From positions 55,343,483 to 55,407,482 of the forward strand of contig OY744529.1 in assembly GCA_963556195.1 (NCBI GenBank): 64,000 nt of DNA. Reading direction: 5' to 3'. Shown in pieces: positions 12,225-24,900 of the stretch (positions are counted from its first letter, which is position 1; each line of letters starts with the position of its first letter). The position numbers and the translations under genes are program-made. The DNA comes from Sepiola atlantica. Its lineage: Eukaryota > Mollusca > Cephalopoda > Sepiida > Sepiolidae. Under the pieces are notes generated by a model. That model was not told the DNA's origin. It did not search any database and worked only from the letters and a program-made list of their open reading frames with translations.

Positions 12225-12840
12225 TTGTGTACCGGGACGGTTAAAAGTCATTTTCTACCGCAGAATATCCTGGTCGGTCTCGTCATCACTCCTTCACGGA
12301 AGAGAGCCTCGCAGACGACAGGCAATATCCTCCCTCTGAAAGAAGTTGGCAATAACTGGGAGGGCAGCCAACAGTTATTTTTCAACGTTGTGATGAATTC
12401 GACATATAGCAAAAGCTTTGTATCCTAAAGTAGCGTGGCAATATAAAAAAGAAGAAAATAATGATAAAACGGTTCGCGTGCAATGAACATTACGGTACCG
12501 TTAAAGGTCATTTAATAATCTAAAGGACCGATGAAAATCAATTATGCTTAAAAATATCCGTATCGATCTTGTCGACACTCATGGGTAAGCGTGCCACAGA
12601 CGACATATTTCTGGGCAGTTCGAAAGGGGGTGATACTTCCTGGGAATCCGGCATCCCGTAGACCTTTAAAGCTGTGGTGAATTCAAAATTAGACAAAAGC
12701 GATGTCTTTTTATCTGAACAGTAAGCGTAAGCCCTTGTGGCAATACAAGAAAAAGGCAGAGAGGTCACAGTGGGTCAAAACTGTTCTATTCTGGGAATTT
12801 TTCCCCGTCTTTAGATGGATATTTTTCTAGTATATGTGTG
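12225..12840 (+). repeat. Two-unit dispersed repeat, locus 1
   Basis: Two diverged tandem units of about 270 bp. Each has (A/C)CGGTTAAA(A/G)GTCATTT near the start, a CCGGTCGATCT/GTC-type middle with CAGACGACA, then GTG(A/G)TGAATTC followed by A..CAAAAGC and GGCAATA. The same two-unit arrangement occurs at 50165-50760 in the same orientation. The end (12764-12835: GTCAAAACTGTTC..TCTGGGAATT) also occurs alone at 20888-20945. There is no coding frame. Confidence 0.55.
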
Positions 12841-14591
12841 TGTTTGTTTGTTTTTTTTTTCGTGGGATATTTAATTAGAACGAGAAGTAATTCGATTGAA
12901 TTATAATTGGACCCAAAATTGTTTTGGATATAAATTCCGATGTGAAAAAATTGATTGGTTTATACCGTTTAAAAACAATATCTATAAAGTCAAGTTTATT
13001 TTGAATTTTGAGTTCAGATTGAAATTTCTAAAATAGTTTTTTTTAGTATTTATTGAAATTTACTGAATTGACTTATTGCTGATTACGTTTCCTTGAGTTC
13101 CAACACTGACAACGAATATCCGATTAAGAAAACAAGAAACAAAAAGCTCCTGTTTCTCATTCAACAGGAAAGTATACATGATACGGCCAAGGAAGACAGA
13201 TTGCTTGGAAGTAATCAGACATGTTTATTTTACTGATCTCAGTTATACAAAGAAATAATTTTACGCCGTGAGAAAACAGTGACAAAGACAAACTGATTGA
13301 TGTCTATTGAAATTATATAAAAGGCAGTAGATGCCCTCATGCTGTGACCATGATGTGGCCATCAAGAATCTCTCTTGTTTTCTACTTATTTCATATCCGT
13401 TTAACTGCATATAAAATTGTCGCTTGTTGCTGGGAGTGTGTTTAAAGCGTTTAACTGCATGTGATCTGTGAGATTCTTTTCGCCTGAACTTTCCTCTGTT
13501 ACGACCGCTCATTTTGTAATCATATTGTTGTGTTGGTAAGCGGTGCGAAGAATGCATTATGGTTTTATCATTAAACGAAAAGATTCAAGTGAGCCATGTG
13601 CTTCAAAAGCTCAAATAACGCTGTTACTCATTCGTATGGGTCGTGGCGATGGCGAATTAAAACGGATGACGTGTGTATGAGCGTGTACGTGCGTGTGGGT
13701 AGCCGTGTGTGTTTACGTTTGCATAGTTATTTGCGAATTTATTTAGCGGATGAGAAGAATTGAATATGCGTTTCTATCTATTTTGTTCAGGCGTTATTTG
13801 TGTATCGTACACACCCAATGGAAACACGATATTATAATGATCATTTATGTGTTTCCATTATCACGCAGATTTAGGCAGGGACCACCACCAATAAGAAGAC
13901 GTAGATCATAAAGGCAGCGAAGAAGAAATGAAAAAAATAAGGATAATTAAACTTAATAAAACCATCTGTAGAAATAGAGATATTTCTTCGCTTGTATGCA
14001 TATTTTTGACTTATAGACTCCTTAATCCGCTGGAAGAAAAACAGCACATATTTTAAATTCGGGTAATTTTGGACGTGGTTCTATACTATTTTTATACGGA
14101 CATTTTTGGTTTTTAAGTCTTTCAGTATTCACAGATTGATGGTCCCGGTTCGTTTTAGCTTCTGATTAGTGATTCACACGGCGTTACCGATCGCCTCCGT
14201 CGTGTTCTTTGATTACGAAAGACTGCACGTTATCAGACATTGATTGGCTCGAAACGATCGCAAGACACAAAGTCCAAAAGTGAAAAAAATGTCAATAAAG
14301 GTTTAACGTAACACTCTGCCAGTTTGAATACAGAACATCGATACAACTGTAACTAACAAAACCTTTCCCAGACGCAGGGGGAATTTGACACAGGAAATTC
14401 CACAAAGTTATTCTGTCAGATATTCAGTTCTTGGTATTATCAGTTGGGTACAGGACCATCGCTTAAGAAGTCTCTCTCAGCAGGGGTTGTTTCAGTGACA
14501 CTGGGTTATTCTCTCTGAAATGTGAAAATCGCCTGCTTGTATCGCAATTGATTCCAAAGTGGAGTGGTGCTCAACGTGGATGGGGCTAGTT

Positions 14592-14595
<4 letters not shown>
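12841..14595. other. Noncoding, nothing recognised
   Basis: No supported gene. A GTGTGT/GTGCGTG-rich patch lies at 13670-13715. Short frames, including one of 98 codons on the minus strand at 13261-13557, resemble no known protein. Confidence 0.45.

Positions 14596-14668
<73 letters not shown>
14596..14668. repeat. (TA)n microsatellite
   Basis: About 36 uninterrupted TA dinucleotides. Confidence 0.98.
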
Positions 14669-14671
<3 letters not shown>

Positions 14672-14935
14672 ACAAATGGGGTTGGTTGAACCATAATTAG
14701 AGAAGTAAAATGTATTGTATAAACATTTTATTAAAGCGAGCAGAGTCATTTATCCTATCTTCACAGCTGCCATGGGGGTTAAGCTAACATGACCGAATGA
14801 AAATGTATTTCAGATATTGAACTAACGCCCTTACCTTATTCTTACACTCACCGGAAAGGAATCTAGCGTCCAACCAGCAATACCCCGTCCCGCCCCATCC
14901 TGTTTTGAAAATAGTTTACAATATGCAAATAAATA

Positions 14936-15870
14936 GGGTGGGGTGGGATATAATGGATCGATTATTGAGTATTTCGAAGGAAAAAGGAACATTTTATATT
15001 AATACTTATGAAAACCAAGTATTTTTGTAGGGGTTAGTATGGAGCACATGTATAATGAGTCCATTTTTGAGTTGTTTTCTTAAATATTATCACACTGTAC
15101 AAACATATAATGGATTCTATAACCCTAACCGGTGTGAAAATTGCTGAAATCCTTTCGGTGGTGAAAGGCTATAATGAGTCACCATGGTATCTCTTGAATA
15201 AAACCCCTAATTTGTCAAAACAAAGTGTGATACACAGTTACAACATACAACATAACAACAATAGGTACTTGGAGAGCTTTATACTTATAGCTACCACTAC
15301 GATAACAAGACTTTTACAGGGAAATTACAGAACATCCTATAAAATAATAACTATGTGAAATATACAATAGCATACAAATATCATAAACACAACCTCTACA
15401 CAAATGTCATAAACCCAAGCTATCTCAAGCAACATGTATTTTCATCTAGACAATCATTCCTATTATTCCATATCCTCTGAATGTAGCACATAAATGTCAT
15501 AAACACAAGCTCATTAGTACAAATCTATTAAATGACTGAGTATTCTTGCCAACAGGGAGACGAATCCCACCAATAAAAATCTGAGGTGACCCATTATGCC
15601 CCAATTTGGAAAGTAACTAATTTTTAGTAATTATGTCAGTAATGTCTCAATCTCAATTTTTGTTGATGTTTTCCAAGCCAAAGTTCTTTTTTTCACAAGT
15701 AGGAGATGAGACAATTTATCATAAAATATTCAGCAAAACAATCAGTAGCACTTTTCAAAGCTAGTAACTACAGGAAGGAGAGCATAGGGAGACTTTGAGT
15801 TGAGAGAAAATAAAAGAAATCCGTGAGTTAACTATTATGTTCTACTGACCCATTATGCCCAACTCCATCC
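14936..15870. mobile_element. Nonautonomous TIR DNA transposon, TA-flanked (pogo/mariner-like size and target)
   Basis: The left end GGGTGGGGTGGGATATAATG and the right end, read on the complementary strand, GGATGGAGTTGGGCATAATG continue to GGATC/GGGTC and agree at 18 of 24 positions. Both ends are flanked by TA (14934-14935 and 15871-15872), the target duplication typical of the Tc1-mariner-pogo superfamily. Further copies of the ATAATG(A/G)GTC motif lie inside (15050, 15170 and, inverted, 15588), so the interior is itself repetitive. The 82-codon frame at 15110-15358 resembles no transposase. Assignment rests on ends and TA only. Confidence 0.5.
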
Positions 15871-15872
15871 TA

Positions 15873-16608
15873 TAAATGAAAGGGGGACTTTTTCTGTTTC
15901 TTATGCAGTTGAAAAAAACTTACAATTTTTAGATTCTTTGGGAGGGGTGGCGTTATAGATATATTGTAGTTTGAATCGATTAATGCAAATCAAATAAAAT
16001 ACAGTGAATTTTCTCCTATTAAAGTTATCACCATAGATCAGTACAGACAAGAGTTCATGTGCAGATCGGTTTCAGCATTTAACTAACACAACAAAAAAGA
16101 AACTACGAAACGGGTAGGAATAGGTTTTTTCGTATATTGGCTGCTTGCTTCAGCGAAACTGTAAGTCCAGCTTCGGGGTCACGTGAACGTAATCGGTATC
16201 TACAGGGACAATGGTTTCTGCTGCTTAACAGCCATGTATTTGTGAAAATACTATTACTAATAATTACTATTACTAATTATTACTATTACTAATAATCGAC
16301 GCAAAATGACAGAAACTTCTTTTAACGCGGTCTGTGTTCACGCCGGATCGTTCAAGTTGGTCATGGAATTTCTTGAGTTCATCTACGAGACACGGGTAAG
16401 CTAGTTTATTATATTTTCTTATTCATGTTTGAAAATAATTGTTTATCAACTCACGGAACACCTAATTATCCAAATAGTGACCGTGAGTGTATGCGATAGT
16501 AAACAGGTGGCACACATCTTTAACATTTTATGCAGGAAGTAAAGAGTCAAATACAATGAAAACGACTCGTTTTTTTATCGAAATGCGGTGAGTAAAAAAA
16601 TTCCAGAT
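15873..16608. other. Noncoding, nothing recognised
   Basis: AT-rich. A short TTACTATTACTAATAA repeat lies at 16246-16295. No gene seen. Confidence 0.5.
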
Positions 16609-16912
<304 letters not shown>

Positions 16913-16915
<3 letters not shown>

Positions 16916-19498
16916 GGAGAGCACCAGGCCACGATGGAATACATGCATACTGGTTTAAAAAATTCACGACCCTGCATGAAAGAATAGCGCAGAAACTGAA
17001 CGGATGTGTCCGCAAAACAGACGTACCAGAATGGATAACGGAAAGAAGAACAACACTAATACAAATAGACCCCAAAAAAGGAACGACCCCCAGCAACTAC
17101 AGACCGATAACATGTCTACCAATAATGTGGAAAATTCTCACAGCACAACTGAGAGAACAAATCTACCAATTCCTGGACAATCGTGGACTGCTCCCCGAGG
17201 AACAAAAAGGATGCCGGAAAGGACAAAGAGGGGCACATGATCTACTATACATTGATCAAAAGACCCTGCAGGAGGTGAAGAGCAGACAAAAGAACATAGC
17301 CATGGCATGGATTGACTACAAGAAAGCATACGACAGAATCCCCCAAACATGGATAATTGAATGCTTAAAAATATACAAGATACCAGACAGGACTATTAAT
17401 CTCATCCAGAAAGCAATGGAAACATGGAGACTAAAACTGACAGCCGGAGGACAAGACCTATCTGAGATAAAAATACAGAGAGGCATTTTTCAAGGAGACT
17501 CTCTATCACCACTACTGTTTATAATAGCCATGATGCCACTCAACTACATACTCAGAAAGTGTGATGCCGGATACAGGTTTACAGATACAGAACAAAGAAT
17601 AAACCACCTGATGTACATGGATGACCTTAAACTATTTGCAAAAAACAAAAAAGAACTGGAAAAGCTGATAAACACAACCAGGATATTCAGCCAGGATATC
17701 CAAATGGAGTTTGGAATAGAAAAATGTGCACTACTAGAGATTAAAAGAGGAAAACTGGAGACGACAGAAGGTATAGAACTCCCCAACCAAGAGGAGATGA
17801 GGGCGCTAGGAGAACAAGATAGCTACAAATACCTGGGAGTTCTGGAAGCAGACACAATCAAATATACAGAAATGAAAGAGAAGATTGGAAAAGAATATCT
17901 ACGAAGAACAAGGAAAATCTTAGAAACTAAACTATATAGCAGAAACCTAGTAAAAGGGATAAACACATGGGCTGTATCACTAATAAGATACTCTGGACCA
18001 TTCATAGGCTGGACCAAAGAAGAACTCAGGCACCTTGACCAAAGAACTAGAAAACTAATGACTATGCACAATGCATTGCACCCAAAGGACGACACGGACA
18101 GACTCTACGTGAAAAGAAATGAAGGAGGTAGAGGACTGGTAAGTATAGAAGACTGTGTGGATAACACCAAAAAAGAGCTGGAGAAATATGTAACCCAGAA
18201 CACGGAAAAACTGATCACCACAGCAAGAGACACCAGCCCAACAAACAACCCCGGAAGCACTGAACCCAGAAACAAAAAGACAAGAAAGGAAAAGTGGGAA
18301 GAAAAACAACTACATGGACGCTTTATAAGACTCACAAGCGATGAAGCCAATGAAAACAGCTGGGCATGGCTAAGAAAAGGACACCTGAACAGAGAAACGG
18401 AATCTCTGCTGACGGCCGCACAGAACAATGCGATTAGGACAAACTTTATTAAAGCAAAGATAGATAAAACCCAGGAAAACAGCAAATGCCGACTGTGTGG
18501 ACAAAGAGACGAAACGATGAATCATATAATAAGTGAATGCAGCAAGCTAGCACAAAGGGAATACAAGAACAGACATGACAGCATGGGGAAAGAAGTACAC
18601 CGGGAAATGTGCAAACAACTGAATTTCGAATATGCAAAAAAACGGTACAAACACAAACCAGAAACTGTACTAGAAAACGAAAAACACAAAATCATATGGG
18701 ATATGAATGTACAAACAGACAAACCCATAACAGCAAGGAGACCGGATATGATAATAATCCACAAGAAAGAAAAATCCTGCAAAATCGTGGACTTTGACGT
18801 TCCAGCAGACCACAGAGTGAAGATCAAAGAGACGGAAAAGAGAAGCAAATATACTGAACTTGCCAGAGAACTGAAAGGAATATGGAACATGAAGAAAGTC
18901 AGTATAACACCAATAATCATAGGAGCACTAGGAACAATCCCCAAAAACATGGAGAAAAGACTAGGAGAAATAGGAATCAAAGGGATAACTGAGACCATAC
19001 AAAGGACAGTAATGATCAAAACAGCTACAATCCTGAGAAATGTCCTCGAATGCGGAAACCAACCCACATAAGCAACGAATTGAGAACAAACACATGGAAG
19101 CACAAAACAACAGAACCGGGGAAAATACAACCGCACGAGAGAGGCGCGAGCATAGGCTGACGCCACAAAAATTATGGACAGAGGGTCGAGGAGGGAAAGC
19201 GCAAACCAGACCTCCACTGGAAGAGCGCGGACAGCTCTGGGACCATGGGAAGGCTTGTTGCCACTCGGGCCCCAGAGAGGACCGATGGCCCTTATCAGCG
19301 GGAAATCGTTGGTAGGTGGCTGTTGCGATTACCGCAAGGTCATCAGCGGTGATGAACGAAAAAGAGGTGGAGCATACTGGAGGCCTGAGGAGACTTGTTG
19401 TCACTCGGACTCCAGGGAATACCACAGGTTGTCGGCAGTGGGCGACCACTGATGATGACCAGTGTGATAACTCCTAGTGAGTAAATAATAATAATAAT
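16913..19498 (+). mobile_element. R4/Dong-type LINE, copy 1 (5'-truncated)
   Basis: The element begins abruptly in the middle of the reverse-transcriptase region, directly after (TAA)n, and runs through an uninterrupted coding frame to a 3' UTR of about 420 bp that ends GATAACTCCTAGTGAGTAAA followed by (TAA)n. The second copy at 21955-25970 continues about 1.4 kb further upstream, which shows that this copy is truncated. The protein order (RT, zinc knuckle, restriction-like endonuclease) and the TAA association match the R4/Dong/Rex6 group, where Bombyx Dong is known from TAA repeats. Confidence 0.85.
16915..19071 (+). CDS. LINE reverse transcriptase with C-terminal restriction-like endonuclease (N-terminally truncated)
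   Basis: Target-primed reverse transcription protein of an R4/Dong-type retrotransposon. The frame is open from the truncation point (coding WRAPGHDGIHAYWF, the start of the RT region) to TAA at 19071, about 718 codons; the first ATG is at 17125. Counting from that ATG, RT motifs are WIDYKKAYD (catalytic Asp at 64), RGIFQGDSLSP (119-129) and YMDD (164-167). A CCHC knuckle (C455, C458, H467, C472) follows, then an endonuclease core RPD (Asp 541) with VDFD (556-558), and a terminal IIGALGTIPKNMEKRLGEIG block typical of this clade. There are no stops or frameshifts. The N-terminal part and promoter are lost, so it is probably not autonomous. It is nearly identical to the opposite copy, suggesting recent activity of the family. 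Confidence 0.85.
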
Positions 19499-19919
19499 AA
19501 ACACATGGAAGCACAAAACAACAGAACCGGCGAAAATACAACCGCACGAGAGAAGCGCAAGCATAGGCTGACGCCACAAAAATTATGGACAGAGAGTCGA
19601 GGAGGAAAAGCACAAACCAGACCTCCACTGGAAGAGCGCGGACAGCTCTGGGACCTCGGGAAGGCTTGTTGCCACTCGGGCCCCAGAGGGGACCGATGGC
19701 CCTTATCAGCGGGAAATCGTTGCTAGGTTGCTGTTGCGATTACCGCAAGGTCATCAGCGGTGATGAACGAAAAGAGGTGAAGCATACTGGAGGCCTGAGG
19801 AGACTTGTTGTCACTCGGACTCCAGGGAATACCACAGGTTGTCGGCAGTGGGTGACCACTGACGATGACCAGTGTGATAACTCCTAGTGAGTAAATAATA
19901 ATAATAATAACAACAACAA
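19499..19919 (+). mobile_element. R4/Dong-type LINE, tandem 3' UTR-only copy
   Basis: Directly after the TAA tail of copy 1 a second copy of the last 415 bp of the element starts (AAACACATGGAAGCACAAAA, equal to 19086 onward) and ends with the same GTGATAACTCCTAGTGAGTA and (TAA)n, then (CAA)n. It differs from the first 3' UTR at scattered bases (for example GGGACCTCGGG for GGGACCATGGG), so it is a separate insertion or an older duplication rather than a very recent assembly duplicate. Confidence 0.85.
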
Positions 19920-21429
19920 CAACAAGGCATATTTTCATAGTGGGGTTTCTGTAAAGAAGCAACAAGGTCTTTTTCCAGAGCAGAACTGAGTTAATTGTAA
20001 AATTGAATCGTAATTTAAATTTGTTATGTAAGTTTATATGATGTTTAATTATATAAAATGAAATATGAATGTTTCTTCCCTTATATCCTTGTTTGTATGA
20101 AAGCAGCAGGTTCTCTTTGAAAAGGTTTGATTAAAGCAAATAGACAACTTTTGCCATTTTACCCATTTCTTTAATCTTTCAATTCGTATATTTAACCTTT
20201 AAATATCACATTTTTACCAAAAACTTTGAATTGTTTAAACATCTACCAGTATCGATTCCGCAACTAATACTCATTTGGGTATTATTTAAAAATGAACAAC
20301 ACATGTTCTGACATTTCGTAAACGTTAAAATCTGTAACCGGTTTCTATATATCTCTAGATATCTATTGTTAAAGTTAGGTACGTTTATATGTTTATATAT
20401 TTGTATATATGATTCATTCCTAAAGCAATTAATCGATCATTATACATTTTGAAACAGGAATGATTATGTGTGCTATGCAAATAGAGTAAGACGAGGTCTT
20501 CGTGAAAATTCAGATCCTCTGAATTTTGTGAAATTTTAACACTGGGTATTAAACATCAATAAATACATGCTCGCCGATTTAAGTCTCTTTTAAATATGTT
20601 AAATGTCCTTTCGGGGACATAATATGGACACAACCTCCCATTTGAAAATTGAAATATATCAGATTTGTATTAAATTTTATCCATAGCTATAAGGCACAAA
20701 TTTAGCAAAAGTCTTTGGATTTCAATTTCTTCTGAAGACTTATAGCTTAAGCCTTAACTTTTATATATTTTCAAAGATTCGAAATAATGGAATGTATTTT
20801 AATCAAAATTGAAATGAATATTCAAGACATAAGGTTAAGTATCATTACATCTTCATTAAAATCTTCCTATGGCGACACAAAAATGGTACAAAACTGTTCC
20901 GATCTGGGAATTAATTTCACCCGTCGACAGAATATTCTTCAAGTTTATTATCATGGCGATTGAAATCTGGGGAAGTTTTCACTGACTATTAGCAACATCT
21001 CAATTCGCAGAATATATAAATCATATTACGTTTTGTGGATACGTAAACATCTGGCAGATATTTAACTGAAGAACCGTAGATTTAAGCGTGCCACGTTATC
21101 AAGAACACTACAAATATGGGGTTAAAAGAACCGTTCCTGTATTAGCTAAAGGCAGAATAACATTGAACATATACAATATGTCAAACAGTTAACTCTTCAT
21201 TATAGCTCCCATTGATGTCCGTAAGAGGGAAGAGAAATATTTGTCAAGGATAATTTCCGTTTCGGATCATGTCTAGTATCAATGCAGGAGATGCGTAGAA
21301 TATTTCGCTAACACGTGGTATACTCTTCCCGCAGATTACCGAAACTAATGTGTCAACATGTACTAAACTGCACCCCCTTCAGTTATTCAAAAGCATAAGG
21401 ACAATCGCGTGAATTTGTCAACGGAGTAA
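19920..21429. other. Noncoding; one dispersed-repeat scrap
   Basis: AT-rich with no gene. Positions 20888-20945 (GTACAAAACTGTTCCGATCT and TGGGAATT) match the end of the two-unit repeat at 12764-12835. Confidence 0.45.
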
Positions 21430-21760
21430 TTATAAATGACTTTACCAAGGGACGTTTCATGGAGGAAACTCGTGCCACTTGATGGATCAGATGGTTGGAG
21501 CAAGGGTTGGATTGCGAATGGTACGGATGAGAGGCATTATGATATGCTCATGCGTTATTGGTGCATGTTCATTAGTGTATGGTGTCTCAGACGAAATCAA
21601 AATGGCGGTCGAATCTTACATTGACTTCTTGAACAAGATGGTTGAACCTTGGGCGAAGAGACAGAGAACCCCATTTTATAAGACGATCGTTTGTCGTGCA
21701 AGATAATGCCCCCTTCTCACGGAGCAATGAAAATTACAGATTTAAACAATTACACTTCAC
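21430..21760 (+). pseudogene. Mariner-type DDE transposase fragment (frameshifted)
   Basis: A cut-and-paste transposase relic in several frames. One frame reads DGSDGWSKGWIANGTDERHY (around 21484-21543; the first catalytic Asp region of mariner-like transposases, family form DGPDGWxKGW). After a shift comes SYIDFLNKMVEPWAKRQR (21611-21664), the linker before the second catalytic block. After another shift at about 21689 comes FVVQDNAP, matching the conserved DNAP block with the second Asp. The N-terminal DNA-binding domain and the last catalytic residue are not recognisable and no terminal inverted repeats were found. At least two frameshifts make it non-functional. It lies between two inverted LINE copies but shows no link to them. 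Confidence 0.65.
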
Positions 21761-21915
21761 ACTAACTGGCTAATAACATGAATTGCTTGTTTATATGATT
21801 TGAACAATATCAATAACTTGTCGGGGAGAGGGGGTTATAAATAGAAGACAATTTTGTTCAAGAAATGCATTATTGTAGTCAATGGTAGATGCTGATCGTG
21901 TCAAACTTTGAAAAC

Positions 21916-21918
<3 letters not shown>

Positions 21919-21954
<36 letters not shown>
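21919..21954. repeat. (TTA)n, 3' tail of LINE copy 2
   Basis: Twelve ATT/TTA units; on the minus strand this is the (TAA)n tail directly after the conserved LINE end AACTCCTAGTGAGTAAATAA. Confidence 0.95.
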
Positions 21955-24900
21955 TACTCACTAGGAGTTATCACACAGGTCATCGTTAGTGATCGCCCAC
22001 TGCCAACAACCTGTGGTATTCCCTGGAGTCTGAGGGACAACAAGTCTCCTCAGACTTCTAGTATGCTCCACTTCCTTCCGTTCATCACCGCTGATGACCT
22101 TGCGGTATCGCAACAGCCACCTACCAACGATTTCTCGCTGATAAGGGCCATTGGTCCCCCCTGGGGCCCGAGTGGCAACAAGCCTCCCCAAGATCCCAGA
22201 GCTGTCCGCGCTCTTCCAGTGGAGGTCTGGTTTGCGCTTTCCCTCCTCGACCCTCTGTCCATAATTTTCGTGGTGTCAGCCTATGCTTGCGCCTCTCTCT
22301 CGCGGTTGTATTTTCCCCGGTTCTGTTGTCCTGTGCTTCCATGTGTTTGTTCTCCATTCGTTGCTTATGTGGGTTGGTTTCTGCATTCGAGGACATTTCT
22401 CAGGATTGTAGCTGTTTTGATCATTACTGTCCTTTGTATGGTCTCAGTTATCCCTTTGATTCCTATGTCTCCTAGTCTTTTCTCCATGTTTTTGGGGACT
22501 GTTCCTAGTGCTCCTATGATTATTGGTGTTATACTGACTTTCTTCATGTTCCATATTCCTTTCAATTCTCTGGCAAGTTCAGTATATTTGCTTCTTTTTT
22601 CCGTCTCTTTGATCTTCACTCTGTGGTCCGCTGGAACGGCAAAGTCTACGATTTTGCAGGATTTTTCTTCCTTGTTGATTATTATCATATCCGGTCATAT
22701 CCTTGCTGTTATGGGTTTGTCTGTTTGTACATTCATATCCCATATGATTTTGTGTTTTTCGTTTTCTAGTACAGTTTCTGGTTTGTGTTTGTACCGTTTT
22801 CTTGCATATTCGAAATTCAGTTGTTTGCACATTTCCCGGTGTTCTTCTTTCCCCACGCTGTCATGTCTGTTCTTGTATTCCTTTTGGGCTAGCTTGCTGC
22901 ATTCACTTATTATATGATTTATCGTTTCGTCTCTTTGTCCACACAATCGGCATTTGCTGTTTTCCTGGATTTTATCTATTTTTGCTTTAATAAAGTTTGT
23001 CCTAATCGCATTGTTCTGTGCGGCCGTCAGCAGAAATTCCGTTTCTCTGTTCAAGTGTCCTTTTCATAGCCATGCCCAGCTGTGTTCATTGGCTTCATCG
23101 CTTGTGAGTCTTATAAAGCGTCCATGTAGTTGTTTTTCTTCCCACTTTTCCTTTCTTGTCTTTTTGTTTCTGGGGTCAGTGCTTCCGGAGTTGTTTGTTG
23201 GGCTGGTGTCTCTTGCTGTGGTGATCAGTTTTTCCGTGTTCTGGGTTACATATTTCTCCAGCTCTTTTTTGGTGTCTTCCACACAGTCTTCTATACTTAC
23301 CAGTCCTCTACCTCCTTCATTTCTTTTCATGTAGAGTCTGTCCGTATCGTCTTTTGGGTGCAATGCATTGTGCATAGTCATTAGTTTTCTAGTCCTCTGG
23401 TCAAGGTGCCTGAATTCTTCTTTGGTCCAGCCTATGAATGGTCCAGAGTATCTTATTAGTGATACAGCCCATGTGTTTATTCCTTTTACTAGGTTTCTGC
23501 TACATAGTTAAGTTTCTAAGAGTTTCCTTGTTCTTCGTAGATATTCTTTTCCAATCTTCTCTTTCATTTCTGTATATTTGATTGTGTCTGCTTCCAGAAC
23601 TCCCAGGTATTTGTAGCTATCTTGTTCTCCTAGCGCCCTCATCTCTTCTTGGTTGGGAAGTTCTATACCTTCTGTCGTCTCCAGTTTTTCTCTTTTAATC
23701 TCTAGTAGTGCACATTTTTCTATTACGAACTCCATTTGGATATCCTGGCTGAATATCCTGGTTGTGTTTATCAGCTTTTCCAGTTCTTTTTTGTTTTTTG
23801 CAAACAGTTTAAGGTCATCCATGTACATCAGGTGGTTTATTCTTTGTTCTGTATCCGTAAACCTGTATCCGGCATCACACATTCTGGGTATGTAGTTGAG
23901 TGGCATCATGGCTATTATAAACAATAGTGGTGATAGAGAGTCTCCTTGAAAAATGCCTCTCTGTATTTTTATCTCAGACAGGTGTTGTCCTCCGGCTGTC
24001 AGTTTTAGTCTCCATGTTTCCATCGCTTTCTGGATGAGATTAATAATCCTGTCTGGTATCTTGTATATTGTTAAGCATTCAATTATCCACGTTTGGGGGA
24101 TTCTGTCGTAGGCTTTCTTGTAGTCAATCCATGCCATGGCTATGTTCTTTTGTCTGCTCTTCACCTCCTTCACGGTCTTTTGATCAATGTATAGTAGATC
24201 ATGTGCCCCTCTTTGTCCTTTCCGGCACCCTTTTTGTTCCTCGGGGAGCAGTCCACGTTTGTCCAGGGATTGGTAGATTTGTTCTCTCAGTTGTGCTGTG
24301 AGAATTTTCCACATTATTGGTAGACATGTTATTGGTCTGTAGTTTCTGGGGGTCGTTCACTTTTTGGGGTCTTTTTGTATTAATGTTGTTCTTCCTTCCG
24401 TCATCCATTCTGGTACGTCTGTTTTGCGGATACATCCACTCAGTTTCTGCGGTAGTCTTTCATGCAGGGTCGTGAATTTTTAAAACCAGTATGCATGTAT
24501 TCCATCGTGGCCTGGTGCTCTCTAGTTTGCCATTTTTTTTAGGGTTTTCTTGATCGTTTCTTTGTTGATTTCTGTTTCGGTTCCTTCTTCGATTTCCTGC
24601 AGTTCATCTTTCATGTTTTTCAACCATTGGGCATTCTTGTTGTGCTTTTTTGGTACTTCCTATATCTTGCCCCAGAATTGTTTTGTTTCTGTTTGGTTCG
24701 GTTGCTCTGTTGTTTTTTCTCCATTTACCTTTTTGTAAAACTGCCTTTCATTGTTTTCAAAGGTCCTGTTCTGTTTGCTCTGTTCTGATTTGTACCTGTA
24801 TCGTCTCAGTCTTCCTTCTATTAATGCTATCTTTTGTTTTATTTCTTCATGTTTCCCATTTAGTTTTTCCTTGCGTTTTTGATTTTTGCTTCTTAATCGT

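Noticed and set aside
13261..13557. 98-codon minus-strand frame as a gene
   Set aside because: Composition is plausible but there is no recognisable domain, start context or repeat relation; too weak to call.
21889..22917. 342-codon open frame on the plus strand, and similar L/S/F-rich frames at 18522-19217 (minus)
   Set aside because: These are antisense to the LINE protein; the A-rich coding strand leaves the opposite strand open. The sense strand carries the RT and endonuclease motifs.
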